Of a stretch of 64,000 nucleotides of DNA, positions 37,305 to 47,152 are shown one piece after another. Position numbers and translations under genes: made by a program. Numbering within the stretch: position 1 is the stretch's first letter; each line of letters opens with the position of its first letter. The notes under the pieces were generated by a model. That model saw only the letters and a list, made by a program, of their open reading frames with translations. It did not search any database and had not been told where the DNA came from. Origin of the DNA: an uncultured SAR92 cluster bacterium (GTDB taxonomy: Bacteria > Pseudomonadota > Gammaproteobacteria > Pseudomonadales > Porticoccaceae); NCBI GenBank assembly GCA_902527245.1, contig CABZOI010000004.1, positions 1 to 64,000 of the forward strand, in the 5' to 3' direction.

Positions 37305-39257
37305 TTATCTCTGTGCTATCTTATTACTATTCTTAAAGCAATCATTTTTCAAATAATCAATCATCGCTGTATAAAACTTAACCTTGTGATCAAAGAAAAG
37401 AGTGTTATAGAAGTGATCAGCACCTTTGAGCCAAACTTGATCAAATACTTTGTCATGCTTTTCTAACTCTTTGATGTACCGTCGAACAGCTCTTGGAGGC
37501 GTCCTCTGGTCAACATCACCGTGGATTAGAAGCATCGGGATATTCACATTCTCCACCTCATTTATTGGAGATACGCTGTTGTCCCACATTTTTATCTGCT
37601 CTATAGATGTTCGAGTTACAAAGGCATTCATCCGGTTCCGTGAGTAATTAACTTGTTCATTCGGATCTGGAACCGATGCGCCCGCAATAACGCATTGATA
37701 AATTTGAGGATCTCTTGCAGCCGCAACAAGGGCTGCATAACCTCCATAAGACCAACCAAACATCATCATCCTATCGGGATCTGCCAGTCCTTCTTCCGCC
37801 AAAAACAGTGCTCCATCATCTTTATCGTCCTGCATCTGGTATCCACCTTGGCCCCCATTTATGAACGCGGTTTGGTAAAAATCTAACCCATAGCCTTCTG
37901 TACCTCTGTATGATGGCTGTAAAACAAGATAACCATTATTCGCCAAAAGTTGTCCCCACTCATCATAAAAGACTTTTTCTGGCACAAATGGACCACCGTG
38001 TGGCATCACGACTAAAGGATATGGCGGGGGACTATTAGGGATAGTAATTGACCCATGAATATTTTTTCCATCTCGAGCTTTGTACGTAATAGCTTTTACA
38101 TCTGCTAATGCATCACTGGCTAGTTGAGGCTTCGTTGATCCTATAACTTTAAGCTCACCGTTTTTAAGTAAATAAAATGTTCCAGGATCTCGAGGGCTGT
38201 AATTTTCAACAATTAAGCTATTTCCGTCAACGGATCTAGTGTTTATAGAGAATCTCCCAGCATGGGGTATTAATGCCTTAATCTGATCGTAGAGAGCTTT
38301 CTCCTCACCATCAAACCATTCTATCTTTTCCTCATTTCCTTGATAATACCTCACCCCCGTTATCAAATCTGGATGCTTTCTATAATTTGTGTGAAAACGT
38401 ACGCCAGCGATATCGACATCATTTCTTCTATAAATAAGTTCTTTATATTGTTTCTCTTGAGGATCAAATGACCAAAGACCAAGCTTATCATTTCCGTTAT
38501 GCGCAACGACTAACAAATCTGTCGGATCGAGGGGGTCTCGACCCGCTATATACCAGGATTCAAAACTCTCTCTGTGCGTTTTATTCACAACATCCCATTC
38601 AGTGCTACCAATTGGTCGGTAATAACTCACGAATTCATTTGTAACTCCATCATAACCACGCGCAGTCATGGGATTACCATCCTCATCAAAATCAAAACCA
38701 TATTTTTCTTCAGATTCTCTAGTGATCAACTTCTTTCGTTTAGTTTCGATGTCATATAAAAAATATTTTGTTGGTCGTCGACCCGCACTCAAAATAACTT
38801 TATTAGGATATTTTGGTAGGGTGCTAGCCAAACCCCCACCTAATTCAGGCCCTAGTTTTTTAACAGTTGAATTCTTGCCGTCTAGTGTAATTATTCCTGA
38901 TGAATTCTCATACACACCCCGATTGTATCCATCAATTTTATCCCTCACTTTTTGCCTAGCTCTGAAAAAAATACGGTCATCAGTAACCCAGTAAAATCGG
39001 GTAATTTCCATTGGATCGGCGTCCATCTGCCCAATCCTCTCCAACGTTTCTGCCTTGTATATTTCAATTTGAGGATTCTCTCCAGTTGAATTTATTCTTA
39101 GCAATGCGAGTGTCTCACCATTAGGAGACAAAGAAACATTCGCTATATTAGCTCGCTTTGCCCAAGCTTCAACAGGATATATCTCCGCTGAGGTTTGAGA
39201 CGTGTAGAAAATTACTAAAATCCAGAAAAAGCAAATATGTCGAAACAAAGTAGTCAC
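37305..39257 (-). CDS. S9 family peptidase (prolyl oligopeptidase type), exported
   Basis: Predicted periplasmic serine peptidase of the dipeptidyl aminopeptidase/acylaminoacyl-peptidase group. A signal peptide is followed by a beta-propeller-like N-terminal region (about 25-380) and a C-terminal alpha/beta-hydrolase domain. The catalytic Ser is in GWSYGGYAALVAA, the Asp in LIHGDVDQRTPP and the His in GADHFYNT. I place the start at the GTG at 39257 because a GGAG ribosome binding site lies just before it; the upstream TTG codons have none. This gives 650 residues and a tidy signal peptide (MTTLFRHICFFWILVIF). Such peptidases often accompany TonB receptors in marine bacteria; here one lies directly upstream. 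A terminator follows. Confidence 0.92.
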   Translation of the reverse strand: MTTLFRHICFFWILVIFYTSQTSAEIYPVEAWAKRANIANVSLSPNGETLALLRINSTGENPQIEIYKAETLERIGQMDADPMEITRFYWVTDDRIFFRARQKVRDKIDGYNRGVYENSSGIITLDGKNSTVKKLGPELGGGLASTLPKYPNKVILSAGRRPTKYFLYDIETKRKKLITRESEEKYGFDFDEDGNPMTARGYDGVTNEFVSYYRPIGSTEWDVVNKTHRESFESWYIAGRDPLDPTDLLVVAHNGNDKLGLWSFDPQEKQYKELIYRRNDVDIAGVRFHTNYRKHPDLITGVRYYQGNEEKIEWFDGEEKALYDQIKALIPHAGRFSINTRSVDGNSLIVENYSPRDPGTFYLLKNGELKVIGSTKPQLASDALADVKAITYKARDGKNIHGSITIPNSPPPYPLVVMPHGGPFVPEKVFYDEWGQLLANNGYLVLQPSYRGTEGYGLDFYQTAFINGGQGGYQMQDDKDDGALFLAEEGLADPDRMMMFGWSYGGYAALVAAARDPQIYQCVIAGASVPDPNEQVNYSRNRMNAFVTRTSIEQIKMWDNSVSPINEVENVNIPMLLIHGDVDQRTPPRAVRRYIKELEKHDKVFDQVWLKGADHFYNTLFFDHKVKFYTAMIDYLKNDCFKNSNKIAQR

Positions 39258-39322
39258 AAGCAACTCCAATTCAAATTAGTATTTAAAAAGTACTACATTA
39301 TAAAATTATACGTAAAAAAAAA

Positions 39323-39344
39323 AGCCCCCTGATCACAGAGGGCT
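39323..39344 (-). terminator. Intrinsic terminator after the TonB receptor gene
   Basis: AGCCCCCT and AGAGGGCT pair with one mismatch around an eight-base loop-and-spacer. On the minus strand the hairpin is followed by about ten T residues. It lies 21 bp past the stop of the TonB-dependent receptor. Confidence 0.8.
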
Positions 39345-39364
39345 CTAATTTAATTAAAGATATA

Positions 39365-42300
39365 TTAGAACTTGTAACCAAGGTTCACATATATCACGCG
39401 TCCTAACATATCATAACCATATCCAATAGCAGCGTTATTCTTGGATGTGATTTCAGTACCATCCACTTTTGGTGGCTCTTCGTTAAGAATGTTGGTTGCT
39501 CCCACAGTCACCGCGTAATTGTCCTCTTCATACGTTAAGGACAATGAATGTACAAAATAGTCATCTGCGTAACCAACATCACGACATGTCAAGTCACCGT
39601 AAGCCTCTCCCTCACAGGTATCACCATATGTCCCTGTAAAGTTAGTATCATAGATATCGCTGTATGGATCTATGCCAAGCGGATTTTGATCAACGTCAGA
39701 GATATATCGAGTTGTCCATAAAACTCTGTACTGGTCCCACTCCAACGTTACATATGAATTCGCCTTCCATTTGGCAAATCCCCATTGACCCTGATACTCA
39801 TTAAAATCTTCTGCACCCGTATCAGTGATAAACAATGTAGACCGCTCAATCACTCTTGTACCTCTGATGTCCACCGCTAAGTCATAAGGCTTACCCGCAA
39901 TAGTCAAAACATCACTAAAGTTGATGTTCACATCGACACCACGCGCCTTCTCATTATCTCTGTTTAAGAATCCTGCATCTAAGAGAGTAATGTAAGGATC
40001 AGTTGGGTCAGACAAGTTACGTGATATTCGAGAACAGAACGGGCTGTTACCGGTCAAACTGTTATAACAATCATTAACAATATACTGACCACTTGGCTCG
40101 ACGATTGTGTTGTCTATATCAACTTCATAGTAAGTAGAACTTACCGCAAAATCGAACTCATTACTAAACTCTTGATCCCACGAGAATCCAGCTGTCCATG
40201 AGTCGGAAGTTTCAGGATCAAGCGTTAATGAACCACCAGCAGCAAGCTCTACGCTGTACGAGGCAAAACCTGTTGCAACTGTCGGATCGACTCCATTTGC
40301 AAAACAGTTGTCGAGAACCTGTTGCTCTCTCGGATCGTTCTCCGCATTATACTCACCTGTGAATAAATCCACTGCTTCATCAGGTGCATAACATGGATCA
40401 AAGATCGATCCGAAACCAGTTTGATTCATAAGGAACAGCTCTCTCAAGTTTGGTGAACGATAAGCAGTACCATAAGTACCTCTAATTAGAAGAGAATTGA
40501 CAGGTCTCCAACCAATCTTCACAGACTCTGTCGTGTTGCTTCCATAGATCTCATCATCGGTTAATCGAGAGGACACGTTGAGAGTCAGCTCTTTAGCTAG
40601 CTGCTTGTTTGCAAGCAAGGGCGCTTCGATCTCAACGAAAACTTCTTTCATATCTTTCTCACCCACAGCACCACCATCAGAGAAGTAACCGAAGAATAGT
40701 CCATCTCTTGCGACAGCGTCCGGCATCGACTTTATCTCGTCCTTACGATACTCGACACCAATACTTGCCTGAACGGAGCCACCTGGAAGCTCATAAAGAT
40801 CTCCCGCCATACTGGCACCGAATATTGTTTGCTCATAATCCGTATCAAACTCTCTGGCATCGAACAGGTAATCTCTCTCAGCCTGTGTTGCAAAATCACC
40901 GACTACTCCTTCATATAGTGAAGGTGCATACATGTTTACTGCAACACACCCTGGTGCCACATCATCTTCCATCGCAATACCTAAATCATTTTGACACGGT
41001 ATATTCATTATGGAGTAGTTACCTAATGCCAAATCAAGCCTATCTCCCCGGATGCCATATCGAGCAGAATATCCGGCGGACTTCGAGTAAGATACATAAG
41101 CATCAAAGGTCCAGTTCGCTAAGCTTCCAGAATTCATAAATGGAAGGTCACCATTAAATCCAGCAACGACTCTCGTAGTTTCCAACTCTCTCACACGTGA
41201 TGACCTGTCGCCCACCACCGATACAATTGGTAAAGTGGGTACTGCACCTACTGGGCCTGATAGAAGACCAAAAGTTGCTGGCGTACATCCTGCTAGCGGA
41301 ATACCGTACGATGCACAAAGCCCCTCATAGTAAGCTCCAAAACCCGCTGTATATACCGGGTTAGTAAATAGCGCATCTTGTGCTAAACCACAATCCACAC
41401 CATTTTCCGCCATTGGATTACACAAGTTGTAAGGATTCATGGCAGGTACATCAGGGAACAGTTGAGGCGGTGAGCTTATTGCGGAATCCTCCGCACTAGT
41501 ATACATCGCTTCGAAGTATGCGGTTACATTAGCATCTCCTCCGAGGTTGTATTCTCCATAAGTCATGACCGTATAGTCCTCATTATCAGGATACAAGTGT
41601 CCGATTTGTCCGTACTCAGTTCCGTTCAAGCTGTAATCAGAGTAAGACGCATCGGCCAAACCATCTCCGTCAGAGTCAATTCCAAACCCTCCGTAGGGAG
41701 ATACAGGCTCTGAGAAGTTACCCCATCCACCGTTACTAAATCCTGGCGTGTAATAAATACTTCCTGTCGCAAAAGAAGAAACAAATGTTCTACCAGCTAG
41801 TGCTGTTGGAACACAATCTGTTTGCTTCATTCCATACGTGACCGCATAGTAAAGATCATTGGTTCTGTAATTTCCCTCAGAATCTATCTCATAGTTTTTC
41901 CTACACTCAGCCATCCAGGGCCTACTTCCATAGGTAGCATGGGTTTGTTCTGCATAATCCAAACCAAATCCAACAAATCCTTTGTCGTATGTCTCACCCC
42001 AAGTAATAGACACGTTTCTGTTATCAGCGCCGCTGTACTTTGGCTTTGTTCCGTTAAGCTCAATTCGAAGACCATCGAAATCTTGTTTTAGGATTACGTT
42101 GGTAACACCACCAATAGCGTCAGACCCGTAAACAGACGATGCACCATCGGTAAGAACGTCGTACTGAGCAACTAATCCTCTCGGAATAATACCTGAGTCT
42201 GGTGCATAGGGCGCACCCTCTACTCCACTCGGCGCCATTCGTCGTCCGTTGATCATAAGCAGTGTACGGTTTGCTCCAAGTCCCCTCAGGTTCACAGTCC

Positions 42301-42667
42301 TAGAACCTGGTCCATTGTCGAGCACGAAACCACTAAATGTAAGGTCTATCTGCTGTCCACCCGCAGACGTCGATGTTTGAAGAATATCTGCAGCGTTCAT
42401 AAGTCCTGCTTCACGAGATATATCCGCTGAAATAATTTGTAACGGCGAAATACTAGTGAAAGTCGATCTTTTTAAACGAGATCCAGTTACTACAACCTCT
42501 TCAACAGATGCATTGGCGTCTGCGCTCCCAACAACATCAGCGACCTCAGCTTCAACATCTGTCGACTCTATTTCTTCCTGAGCCAATAACGTTGAAGATC
42601 CAAAGATAACTGCTGATGACGCGAAAAACGCAAGACTTTTATATAGCCATGTGTTTTTAAAAATCAT
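39365..42667 (-). CDS. TonB-dependent outer-membrane receptor
   Basis: Gated 22-strand outer-membrane barrel for active uptake of an unknown substrate. The signal peptide (about 1-29, ending near LLAQ) is followed by a TonB-box-like VEEVVVTGSR (about 55-64), a plug domain with LQIISADISREAGLMNAADIL and VNLRGLGANRTLLMINGRR, and a long barrel ending in the aromatic YVNLGYKF. At 1100 residues it is large, with long loops rich in Asp, Gly, Tyr and Cys, as in receptors for oligopeptides or oligosaccharides. The S9 peptidase downstream hints at peptide use, but a terminator lies between them and this is inference. Confidence 0.94.
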   Translation of the reverse strand: MIFKNTWLYKSLAFFASSAVIFGSSTLLAQEEIESTDVEAEVADVVGSADANASVEEVVVTGSRLKRSTFTSISPLQIISADISREAGLMNAADILQTSTSAGGQQIDLTFSGFVLDNGPGSRTVNLRGLGANRTLLMINGRRMAPSGVEGAPYAPDSGIIPRGLVAQYDVLTDGASSVYGSDAIGGVTNVILKQDFDGLRIELNGTKPKYSGADNRNVSITWGETYDKGFVGFGLDYAEQTHATYGSRPWMAECRKNYEIDSEGNYRTNDLYYAVTYGMKQTDCVPTALAGRTFVSSFATGSIYYTPGFSNGGWGNFSEPVSPYGGFGIDSDGDGLADASYSDYSLNGTEYGQIGHLYPDNEDYTVMTYGEYNLGGDANVTAYFEAMYTSAEDSAISSPPQLFPDVPAMNPYNLCNPMAENGVDCGLAQDALFTNPVYTAGFGAYYEGLCASYGIPLAGCTPATFGLLSGPVGAVPTLPIVSVVGDRSSRVRELETTRVVAGFNGDLPFMNSGSLANWTFDAYVSYSKSAGYSARYGIRGDRLDLALGNYSIMNIPCQNDLGIAMEDDVAPGCVAVNMYAPSLYEGVVGDFATQAERDYLFDAREFDTDYEQTIFGASMAGDLYELPGGSVQASIGVEYRKDEIKSMPDAVARDGLFFGYFSDGGAVGEKDMKEVFVEIEAPLLANKQLAKELTLNVSSRLTDDEIYGSNTTESVKIGWRPVNSLLIRGTYGTAYRSPNLRELFLMNQTGFGSIFDPCYAPDEAVDLFTGEYNAENDPREQQVLDNCFANGVDPTVATGFASYSVELAAGGSLTLDPETSDSWTAGFSWDQEFSNEFDFAVSSTYYEVDIDNTIVEPSGQYIVNDCYNSLTGNSPFCSRISRNLSDPTDPYITLLDAGFLNRDNEKARGVDVNINFSDVLTIAGKPYDLAVDIRGTRVIERSTLFITDTGAEDFNEYQGQWGFAKWKANSYVTLEWDQYRVLWTTRYISDVDQNPLGIDPYSDIYDTNFTGTYGDTCEGEAYGDLTCRDVGYADDYFVHSLSLTYEEDNYAVTVGATNILNEEPPKVDGTEITSKNNAAIGYGYDMLGRVIYVNLGYKF

Positions 42668-42804
42668 TTAAAATCTCCCAAGAGAACGTTTCTTTGTAAG
42701 TGTCTTACCCTAAATTTTAGAAAACGGAGTTTTCCACCCCGTAATATATACTTAAAGGGCTTGTGAAAACAACCCCGGTGCTTAATTTTTGTTGAAATAG
42801 CCGT

Positions 42805-44304
42805 TTACAAGTTGGAATGAGTTGAAATGAATTTATCAGCAGCCGCAAAAATCTTCGATTTTCTCTGTTCATTCATCCTTTCTAACGTTCTCTTCATAAA
42901 TGACAGACGAGGATTATTTCGTAGCAATCCGAAATATTTGTCAACGAATCGCCAGTACAAACCATCCACCACATCACACCATTCCCCTTTTTTATAATCA
43001 CTCATCTTGAGAAAATAATTCGAACCACAGATGTAGGGTTTCGTCGCAAAAATTCCACCATCGGCAAACGTTCCCATCCCAAAAACATTTGGTGTCATCA
43101 CCCACTCCGACGAATCGACAAAAAGCTCCATAAACCATCTATAGATATTTTTTGGATGAATCTCTGCTAGGGTCATCATATTGGAAATCACCATCAATCG
43201 ATTTATGTGATGGGTATAACCATATTTTCGAGCAAATAAAATTGCGTCATCTAGCGGTGGAATTCCGGTGGTTCCATCGTACCAAGATAAGTTTAATTCA
43301 CCCTGAAATCCAAAAAAGTTACTTTCAATCTGCTTCTCACCGAATTCTCGATAAATACCTCTCATGAATTCTCGCCAACCTAAAATCTGTCTAACGAATC
43401 CCTCCAAAGAATTTATAGGTATGTTCTCTTTCTTAGAAAATTCAATGCTCTTATCGAGAACATCGTCTGGCGTGATCAATCCCATATTCAAAGCAGGGCT
43501 TATAGCACTATGAAATAAAAATGTATCGCTTTGAAGAATTGCATCCTCATAGACTCCAAAATTTTCAAATTTAGTGGTCAGAAAATTATCCAACTGCGCA
43601 AGAGCATCTGATCGTGTCAGCGGCATCCATACGTGATTCGTCTCACCTGGGTGATCTTGAAAATGTTTTTGAATCGATTTACTTATCGATTCACAGTAGC
43701 TGGATCCTTTTCCAACAAACTTTTCCGGAATTAGGGTCCCAGCAGGAATTTTTTTTCGGTTATCTTCGTCGAATGACCATCGCCCACCGATGGGGTCATT
43801 ATTTTCGTCTAATAAAACATCAAACTTTTTGCGCATGTCTTTGTAGAAAGAGCCCATTCTCAATGTGTTTTTATGGCCTTTAAAGTCAGAAAATTCATGT
43901 CTTGCAAGCTTGAACATAGGCGAAGGCAACACTTCTAAATGTAAGTCTATCCCCTCAAGAAAATTAAGTAATTTATTCTCGAAAGGTTTATCCTCTACTT
44001 CAAAAAGGACGACTTGCTGAATACTCTTTTTTTCGATTATTGTTTGGAGTTTAGTTAAGTAGCTTTTTTTAAAAAGTGAATGCTCGATATCGAAGTAATC
44101 GACTTTGTACCCACTTTTAATAAGTTCATCACGCTTTTCCCTCATTGACGCGAGAAACATCAGTATTTTCAACTTATGATGTTTTTCGTATGTGCACAAT
44201 TCATAATCTTCGGCCATAAAAACTTGGCTACAACCAGACTCTTGAATTTTGTCGTTCGGGAATAATTGATTCCCTAAAAGGATTAATAATCTTTTGTCTT
44301 TCAA
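42805..44304 (-). CDS. Photolyase/cryptochrome-related flavoprotein (FeS-BCP-like, reduced cysteine set)
   Basis: Related to the deoxyribodipyrimidine photolyase-related family, whose characterised members are (6-4) photolyases or bacterial cryptochromes. The N-terminal LLILLGNQLFP and VFMAEDYELCTYEKHHKLK fit the antenna domain; the C-terminal helical part has QILGWREFMRGIYRE, MTLAEIHPKNIYRWFMELF and a VMTPNVFGMGTFADGG flavin-region motif. Known members coordinate a [4Fe-4S] cluster with four Cys, three of them clustered near the C-terminus; here only Cys426 and Cys443 occur in that region (KPYICGSN and KKGEWCDVV), so the cluster is probably absent. The start is a TTG preceded by a GGAAA stretch. 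Length is 499 residues. Confidence 0.87.
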   Translation of the reverse strand: MKDKRLLILLGNQLFPNDKIQESGCSQVFMAEDYELCTYEKHHKLKILMFLASMREKRDELIKSGYKVDYFDIEHSLFKKSYLTKLQTIIEKKSIQQVVLFEVEDKPFENKLLNFLEGIDLHLEVLPSPMFKLARHEFSDFKGHKNTLRMGSFYKDMRKKFDVLLDENNDPIGGRWSFDEDNRKKIPAGTLIPEKFVGKGSSYCESISKSIQKHFQDHPGETNHVWMPLTRSDALAQLDNFLTTKFENFGVYEDAILQSDTFLFHSAISPALNMGLITPDDVLDKSIEFSKKENIPINSLEGFVRQILGWREFMRGIYREFGEKQIESNFFGFQGELNLSWYDGTTGIPPLDDAILFARKYGYTHHINRLMVISNMMTLAEIHPKNIYRWFMELFVDSSEWVMTPNVFGMGTFADGGIFATKPYICGSNYFLKMSDYKKGEWCDVVDGLYWRFVDKYFGLLRNNPRLSFMKRTLERMNEQRKSKIFAAADKFISTHSNL

Positions 44305-44378
44305 CTGGTTTCCAGAGTGTTAAAAAGCTAGTTCTTTTTTACTCAAGACACCATACAAACAGATCAAAAAAAAATGAA

Positions 44379-44399
44379 GCCTGGGGAGAGATCCCAGGC
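44379..44399 (-). terminator. Intrinsic terminator after the 145-residue exported protein
   Basis: GCCTGGG and CCCAGGC form a perfect 7-bp stem with a 7-base loop. On the minus strand it is followed by TTCA and a run of eight T residues. It is 11 bp past the stop of the exported-protein gene. Confidence 0.85.
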
Positions 44400-44409
44400 C
44401 CCAATGTAT

Positions 44410-44847
44410 TTATTTAAAAATTACTTTATTTATTATTTGGCTATCGACCATGGTTCTTATTTCTTCATACCCTTTAGAAATTTTATCAATCACTTCGTCT
44501 TCATCGCCATATCGCTTTTCCCACTCTGCCTGCACTGCATCATACTTTTCTTCACTTGGCTGCATCGCTCCCATATTTTCATAGGTGACTGTGAGCCAAA
44601 CATTCGGGCTGTTAGCACTTGCAGAAGTCCAAACGCCGTAATCTACTATGTGACCAAGATCTTTTTGTATCTCCATGCCTCGAATCCAAGTTCGTTTTAA
44701 ATTAACAAGATAGTCATCAAGGTAATTTGATTGAACTGAAATAACTGTGAGCTCGGTGTGCTGCTCACTTGGCTCGTAATCCTCATAAAGCTCTGCAAAA
44801 CAAAGCGCAGAAAAGATCAAAGAAAAACTAAAAATTAACTTTTTCAT
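44410..44847 (-). CDS. Exported protein of unknown function, 145 residues
   Basis: A clear signal peptide (MKKLIFSFSLIFSALCFA, cleavage near residue 18) precedes a soluble domain of about 125 residues. The mature part has a strand-like HTELTVISVQ, a helix with NYLDDYLVNLKRTWIRGMEI, then LGHIVDYGVWTSASANSPNVWLTVTYE, a pattern that recalls dimeric alpha/beta-barrel (ABM/NIPSNAP-like) proteins; that is only a shape-level guess. No catalytic motif is apparent. It has its own ribosome binding site (AAAGGAG) and a strong terminator, so it is probably a monocistronic, well-expressed periplasmic protein. Confidence 0.75.
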   Translation of the reverse strand: MKKLIFSFSLIFSALCFAELYEDYEPSEQHTELTVISVQSNYLDDYLVNLKRTWIRGMEIQKDLGHIVDYGVWTSASANSPNVWLTVTYENMGAMQPSEEKYDAVQAEWEKRYGDEDEVIDKISKGYEEIRTMVDSQIINKVIFK

Positions 44848-44930
44848 AAAAAAACTCCTTTAAAGTGTGAACGCAGGTTAATACTAACAAACTATGTAGA
44901 AAATAAAATGTTGTGTTAAGGGCTGACCGG

Positions 44931-44936
44931 TATAAT
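44931..44936 (+). promoter_or_regulatory. Candidate -10 element of csaA promoter
   Basis: A perfect TATAAT lies 39 bp before the csaA ATG, with no good -35 hexamer at 16-18 bp upstream. Confidence 0.35.
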
Positions 44937-44974
44937 CTAACGACTATGAGTTTGTGATGAATGAGGAAAATGTA

Positions 44975-45313
44975 ATGGATGACTTAACTTGGGATGAATT
45001 TCAAAAAGTGGAATTAAGAGTGGGAACAATCATAGCAGCAGAAATTTTCGAAGAGGCACGAAAACCCGCGTTCAAGCTCCAAATTAATTTTGGAAATAAA
45101 ATCGGAATAAAAAAATCCTCCGCACAAATTACAGATCACTACAAACCCTCTGAGCTTGTTGGAAAACAAATCGTAGCAGTAACCAATTTCCCAAAAAAAC
45201 AAATCGGCCCAATGATGTCTGAATGTTTAGTAACTGGATTTGTTCAGGAAGATGGATCAGTTATCTTATCAGTCCCCGATAAAGAGGTTAGTAATGGATT
45301 ACGACTTGCTTGA
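44975..45313 (+). CDS. csaA: CsaA-type tRNA-binding-domain protein (export chaperone-like)
   Basis: Small dimeric OB-fold protein of the EMAP-II/tRNA-binding family; Bacillus subtilis CsaA has chaperone and secretion-related activity. The sequence matches the family closely: KVELRVGTIIAAE near the N-terminus, ARKPAFKL, IGIKKSSAQIT, VAVTNFPKKQIGPMMSECLV and the final SNGLRLA. I choose the ATG at 44975 over the GTG at 44954 because a GAGG ribosome binding site lies 8 bp upstream and the resulting N-terminus (MDDLTWDEFQKVELRVGT) fits the family; the product is 112 residues. It converges with the sulfatase gene, 9 bp away. Confidence 0.92.
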   Translation: MDDLTWDEFQKVELRVGTIIAAEIFEEARKPAFKLQINFGNKIGIKKSSAQITDHYKPSELVGKQIVAVTNFPKKQIGPMMSECLVTGFVQEDGSVILSVPDKEVSNGLRLA

Positions 45314-45322
45314 GCCGAGTTT

Positions 45323-46987
45323 TTAGTTAGGAGAATAAACATACTCATCACCATCCACATACTCATCCAAAAGCGTTTTATCGACCAGGACAGCGCTCTG
45401 AATAACTGATGGATATCTAGGAGGCGTGGAATCCTTTTGATGCTCATTCAACAAATTCAATAATTTTTCTAGCATTTGTGGATTTGAATCTGCCAAGTTT
45501 ATCTGCTCTGTCGGGTCTTGGGATAAATCATTCAGCCAATATTTTATCCCCGTAGTTGGATCATCATTAATCTGTAATTTCCAATCTCTATGTCTAACAG
45601 CTTTGTAATGCCCATTCTGCCAAAACAAGTTGGTACGATCCCAACTTCTATCTTCCTGCCTGTGGATTAAAGTAAATAAATTTTCGCCATCTATCTCCAG
45701 TTGCTTTGAAAAATTTGATCCAGATGCCGTAGCGATTGTTGGGAACAAATCAATGTGCGAAACCGGTTGTTGTACAACGGTTCCCTCTGATATTTTGGCT
45801 GGCCATCGGACGAAAAGCGGCACTCTGATCCCACCCTCAAACATAGTTCTTTTCCAGCCCCTGAATGGCCTATTGACTTCAGGGAGACCAATATAGTCTG
45901 CTCCACCATTATCACTTGTAAAAATGATTATCGTATTATCATCAAGACCCTCAGACTTGAGTGTTTGCATCAGATTTTCAACACTCCGATCAAGCGCCTT
46001 TATCATTGCGGCATAAACTCGTTTTCGATGTGGGAAAATTGGACCCACTGCCTGGTAATCTTCCACTGTAGCTTGGAGCGGAGTGTGCGGCGCGAAGTGT
46101 GCCAAGTAGAGAAAGAACGGATTTGACTTATTTTTTTTGATAACTTCTATGGCCTCATCAGTCCAATAGTCAGTTAAATATCCGCCCGGTTTAAACCGAT
46201 TATGATTTGCCGTATTAAAAGAGTTTGCATAGGTCAGTGCAGACCACAAAACTTGATCGATAGGATCAAAAGATAATTTTGCATTTACGACTCTTTCATC
46301 ATCCTCAGGGAGATAAAGACCACTCGCCATTAATAAACTGTCATGGAATCCTTGGTCATTCGGAGCCATCCCACTTGACCTGCCAAGATGCCATTTTCCA
46401 ATCAACGCAGTGTAATATCCATTATCCCTCAACAACTCTGCAAGTGTGTATTCCTCTGTTGGTAGCCCCTGCTCCGCAAAAGGCGGCAACTGTTCATCTG
46501 CGTCTTCATCATAGAAGAATGGCAGTCTCAATGATTCACTCTGATCAACCAGAATGGATAAAGCATTATTCATTCCCGGTGCAGTCGGAGTGAATTCAAG
46601 TCCATTGCGCGTTGGATAACGACCCGTCATGATCATGGCACGAGAAGGAGCACACGTATTTGCTCCTGAATATGATTGAGTAAACATTGCACCTGAAGAT
46701 GCTAAATGGTCAATGGCAGGCGTTTGAGTTATGCCACGCCCAGTGACACTCAAATCATTGTAACCAAGATCATCAACCACAATTAAAATAATATTTGGCG
46801 GCCTAATCTCCTGACCAACGTATCGATTTGGAAAATTTTCAGTCCAAGGTATGTCAATTGTCTCTGTAATTTCAAAAGCAGAATGCGATCTGTATTTCAA
46901 CACAGATAACATGAGCTCTGCTCGATATGACCAGGCAGTTAACGCGAGCAAGCCAACTAGTCCAAGCGCGATACTGATTTTTTTCAT
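45323..46987 (-). CDS. Sulfatase (arylsulfatase family), membrane-anchored or exported
   Basis: Type I sulfatase that would hydrolyse a sulfate ester in the periplasm. An N-terminal hydrophobic signal or anchor (about 4-20) precedes the metal-binding IILIVVDDLGYNDL (Asp72-Asp73) and the formylglycine signature CAPSR (Cys112), followed by TGRYPTRNG. Further conserved parts are IGKWHLG and IFTSDNGGAD near the second metal site. The Cys must be converted to formylglycine by an FGE or anSME enzyme, neither of which is encoded in this window. Length is 554 residues. Substrate is unknown. It is divergent from a small exported protein across 165 bp. Confidence 0.93.
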   Translation of the reverse strand: MKKISIALGLVGLLALTAWSYRAELMLSVLKYRSHSAFEITETIDIPWTENFPNRYVGQEIRPPNIILIVVDDLGYNDLSVTGRGITQTPAIDHLASSGAMFTQSYSGANTCAPSRAMIMTGRYPTRNGLEFTPTAPGMNNALSILVDQSESLRLPFFYDEDADEQLPPFAEQGLPTEEYTLAELLRDNGYYTALIGKWHLGRSSGMAPNDQGFHDSLLMASGLYLPEDDERVVNAKLSFDPIDQVLWSALTYANSFNTANHNRFKPGGYLTDYWTDEAIEVIKKNKSNPFFLYLAHFAPHTPLQATVEDYQAVGPIFPHRKRVYAAMIKALDRSVENLMQTLKSEGLDDNTIIIFTSDNGGADYIGLPEVNRPFRGWKRTMFEGGIRVPLFVRWPAKISEGTVVQQPVSHIDLFPTIATASGSNFSKQLEIDGENLFTLIHRQEDRSWDRTNLFWQNGHYKAVRHRDWKLQINDDPTTGIKYWLNDLSQDPTEQINLADSNPQMLEKLLNLLNEHQKDSTPPRYPSVIQSAVLVDKTLLDEYVDGDEYVYSPN

Positions 46988-47112
46988 GTTTAAAGAGTAT
47001 CACAAAGGAACATAGTTATTTTAGTCAGGATTAAAATATGTATTACACCTAAAATGGGAAAATAATGTATCAATGAATTTGATTTACTCCATTTTTTGTT
47101 TTAATTTCAATG

Positions 47113-47126
47113 TTAAACATGTTGAA
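47113..47126. promoter_or_regulatory. Imperfect palindrome upstream of the 116-residue exported protein
   Basis: TTAAACATGTTGAA is palindromic except for one mismatched pair. It lies between the sulfatase and the small exported protein, 27 bp before the ATG of the latter. An operator is possible, but A/T-rich palindromes of this length can arise by chance. Confidence 0.25.
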
Positions 47127-47152
47127 TTAAAAAAACACATAGGAGGTATGGG

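Noticed and set aside
40609-41139. 176-codon open frame on the plus strand inside the TonB receptor gene
   Set aside because: It lies antiparallel to a clear, full-length receptor gene, is rich in His/Leu/Arg as expected from the reverse of the receptor codons, and has no ribosome binding site.
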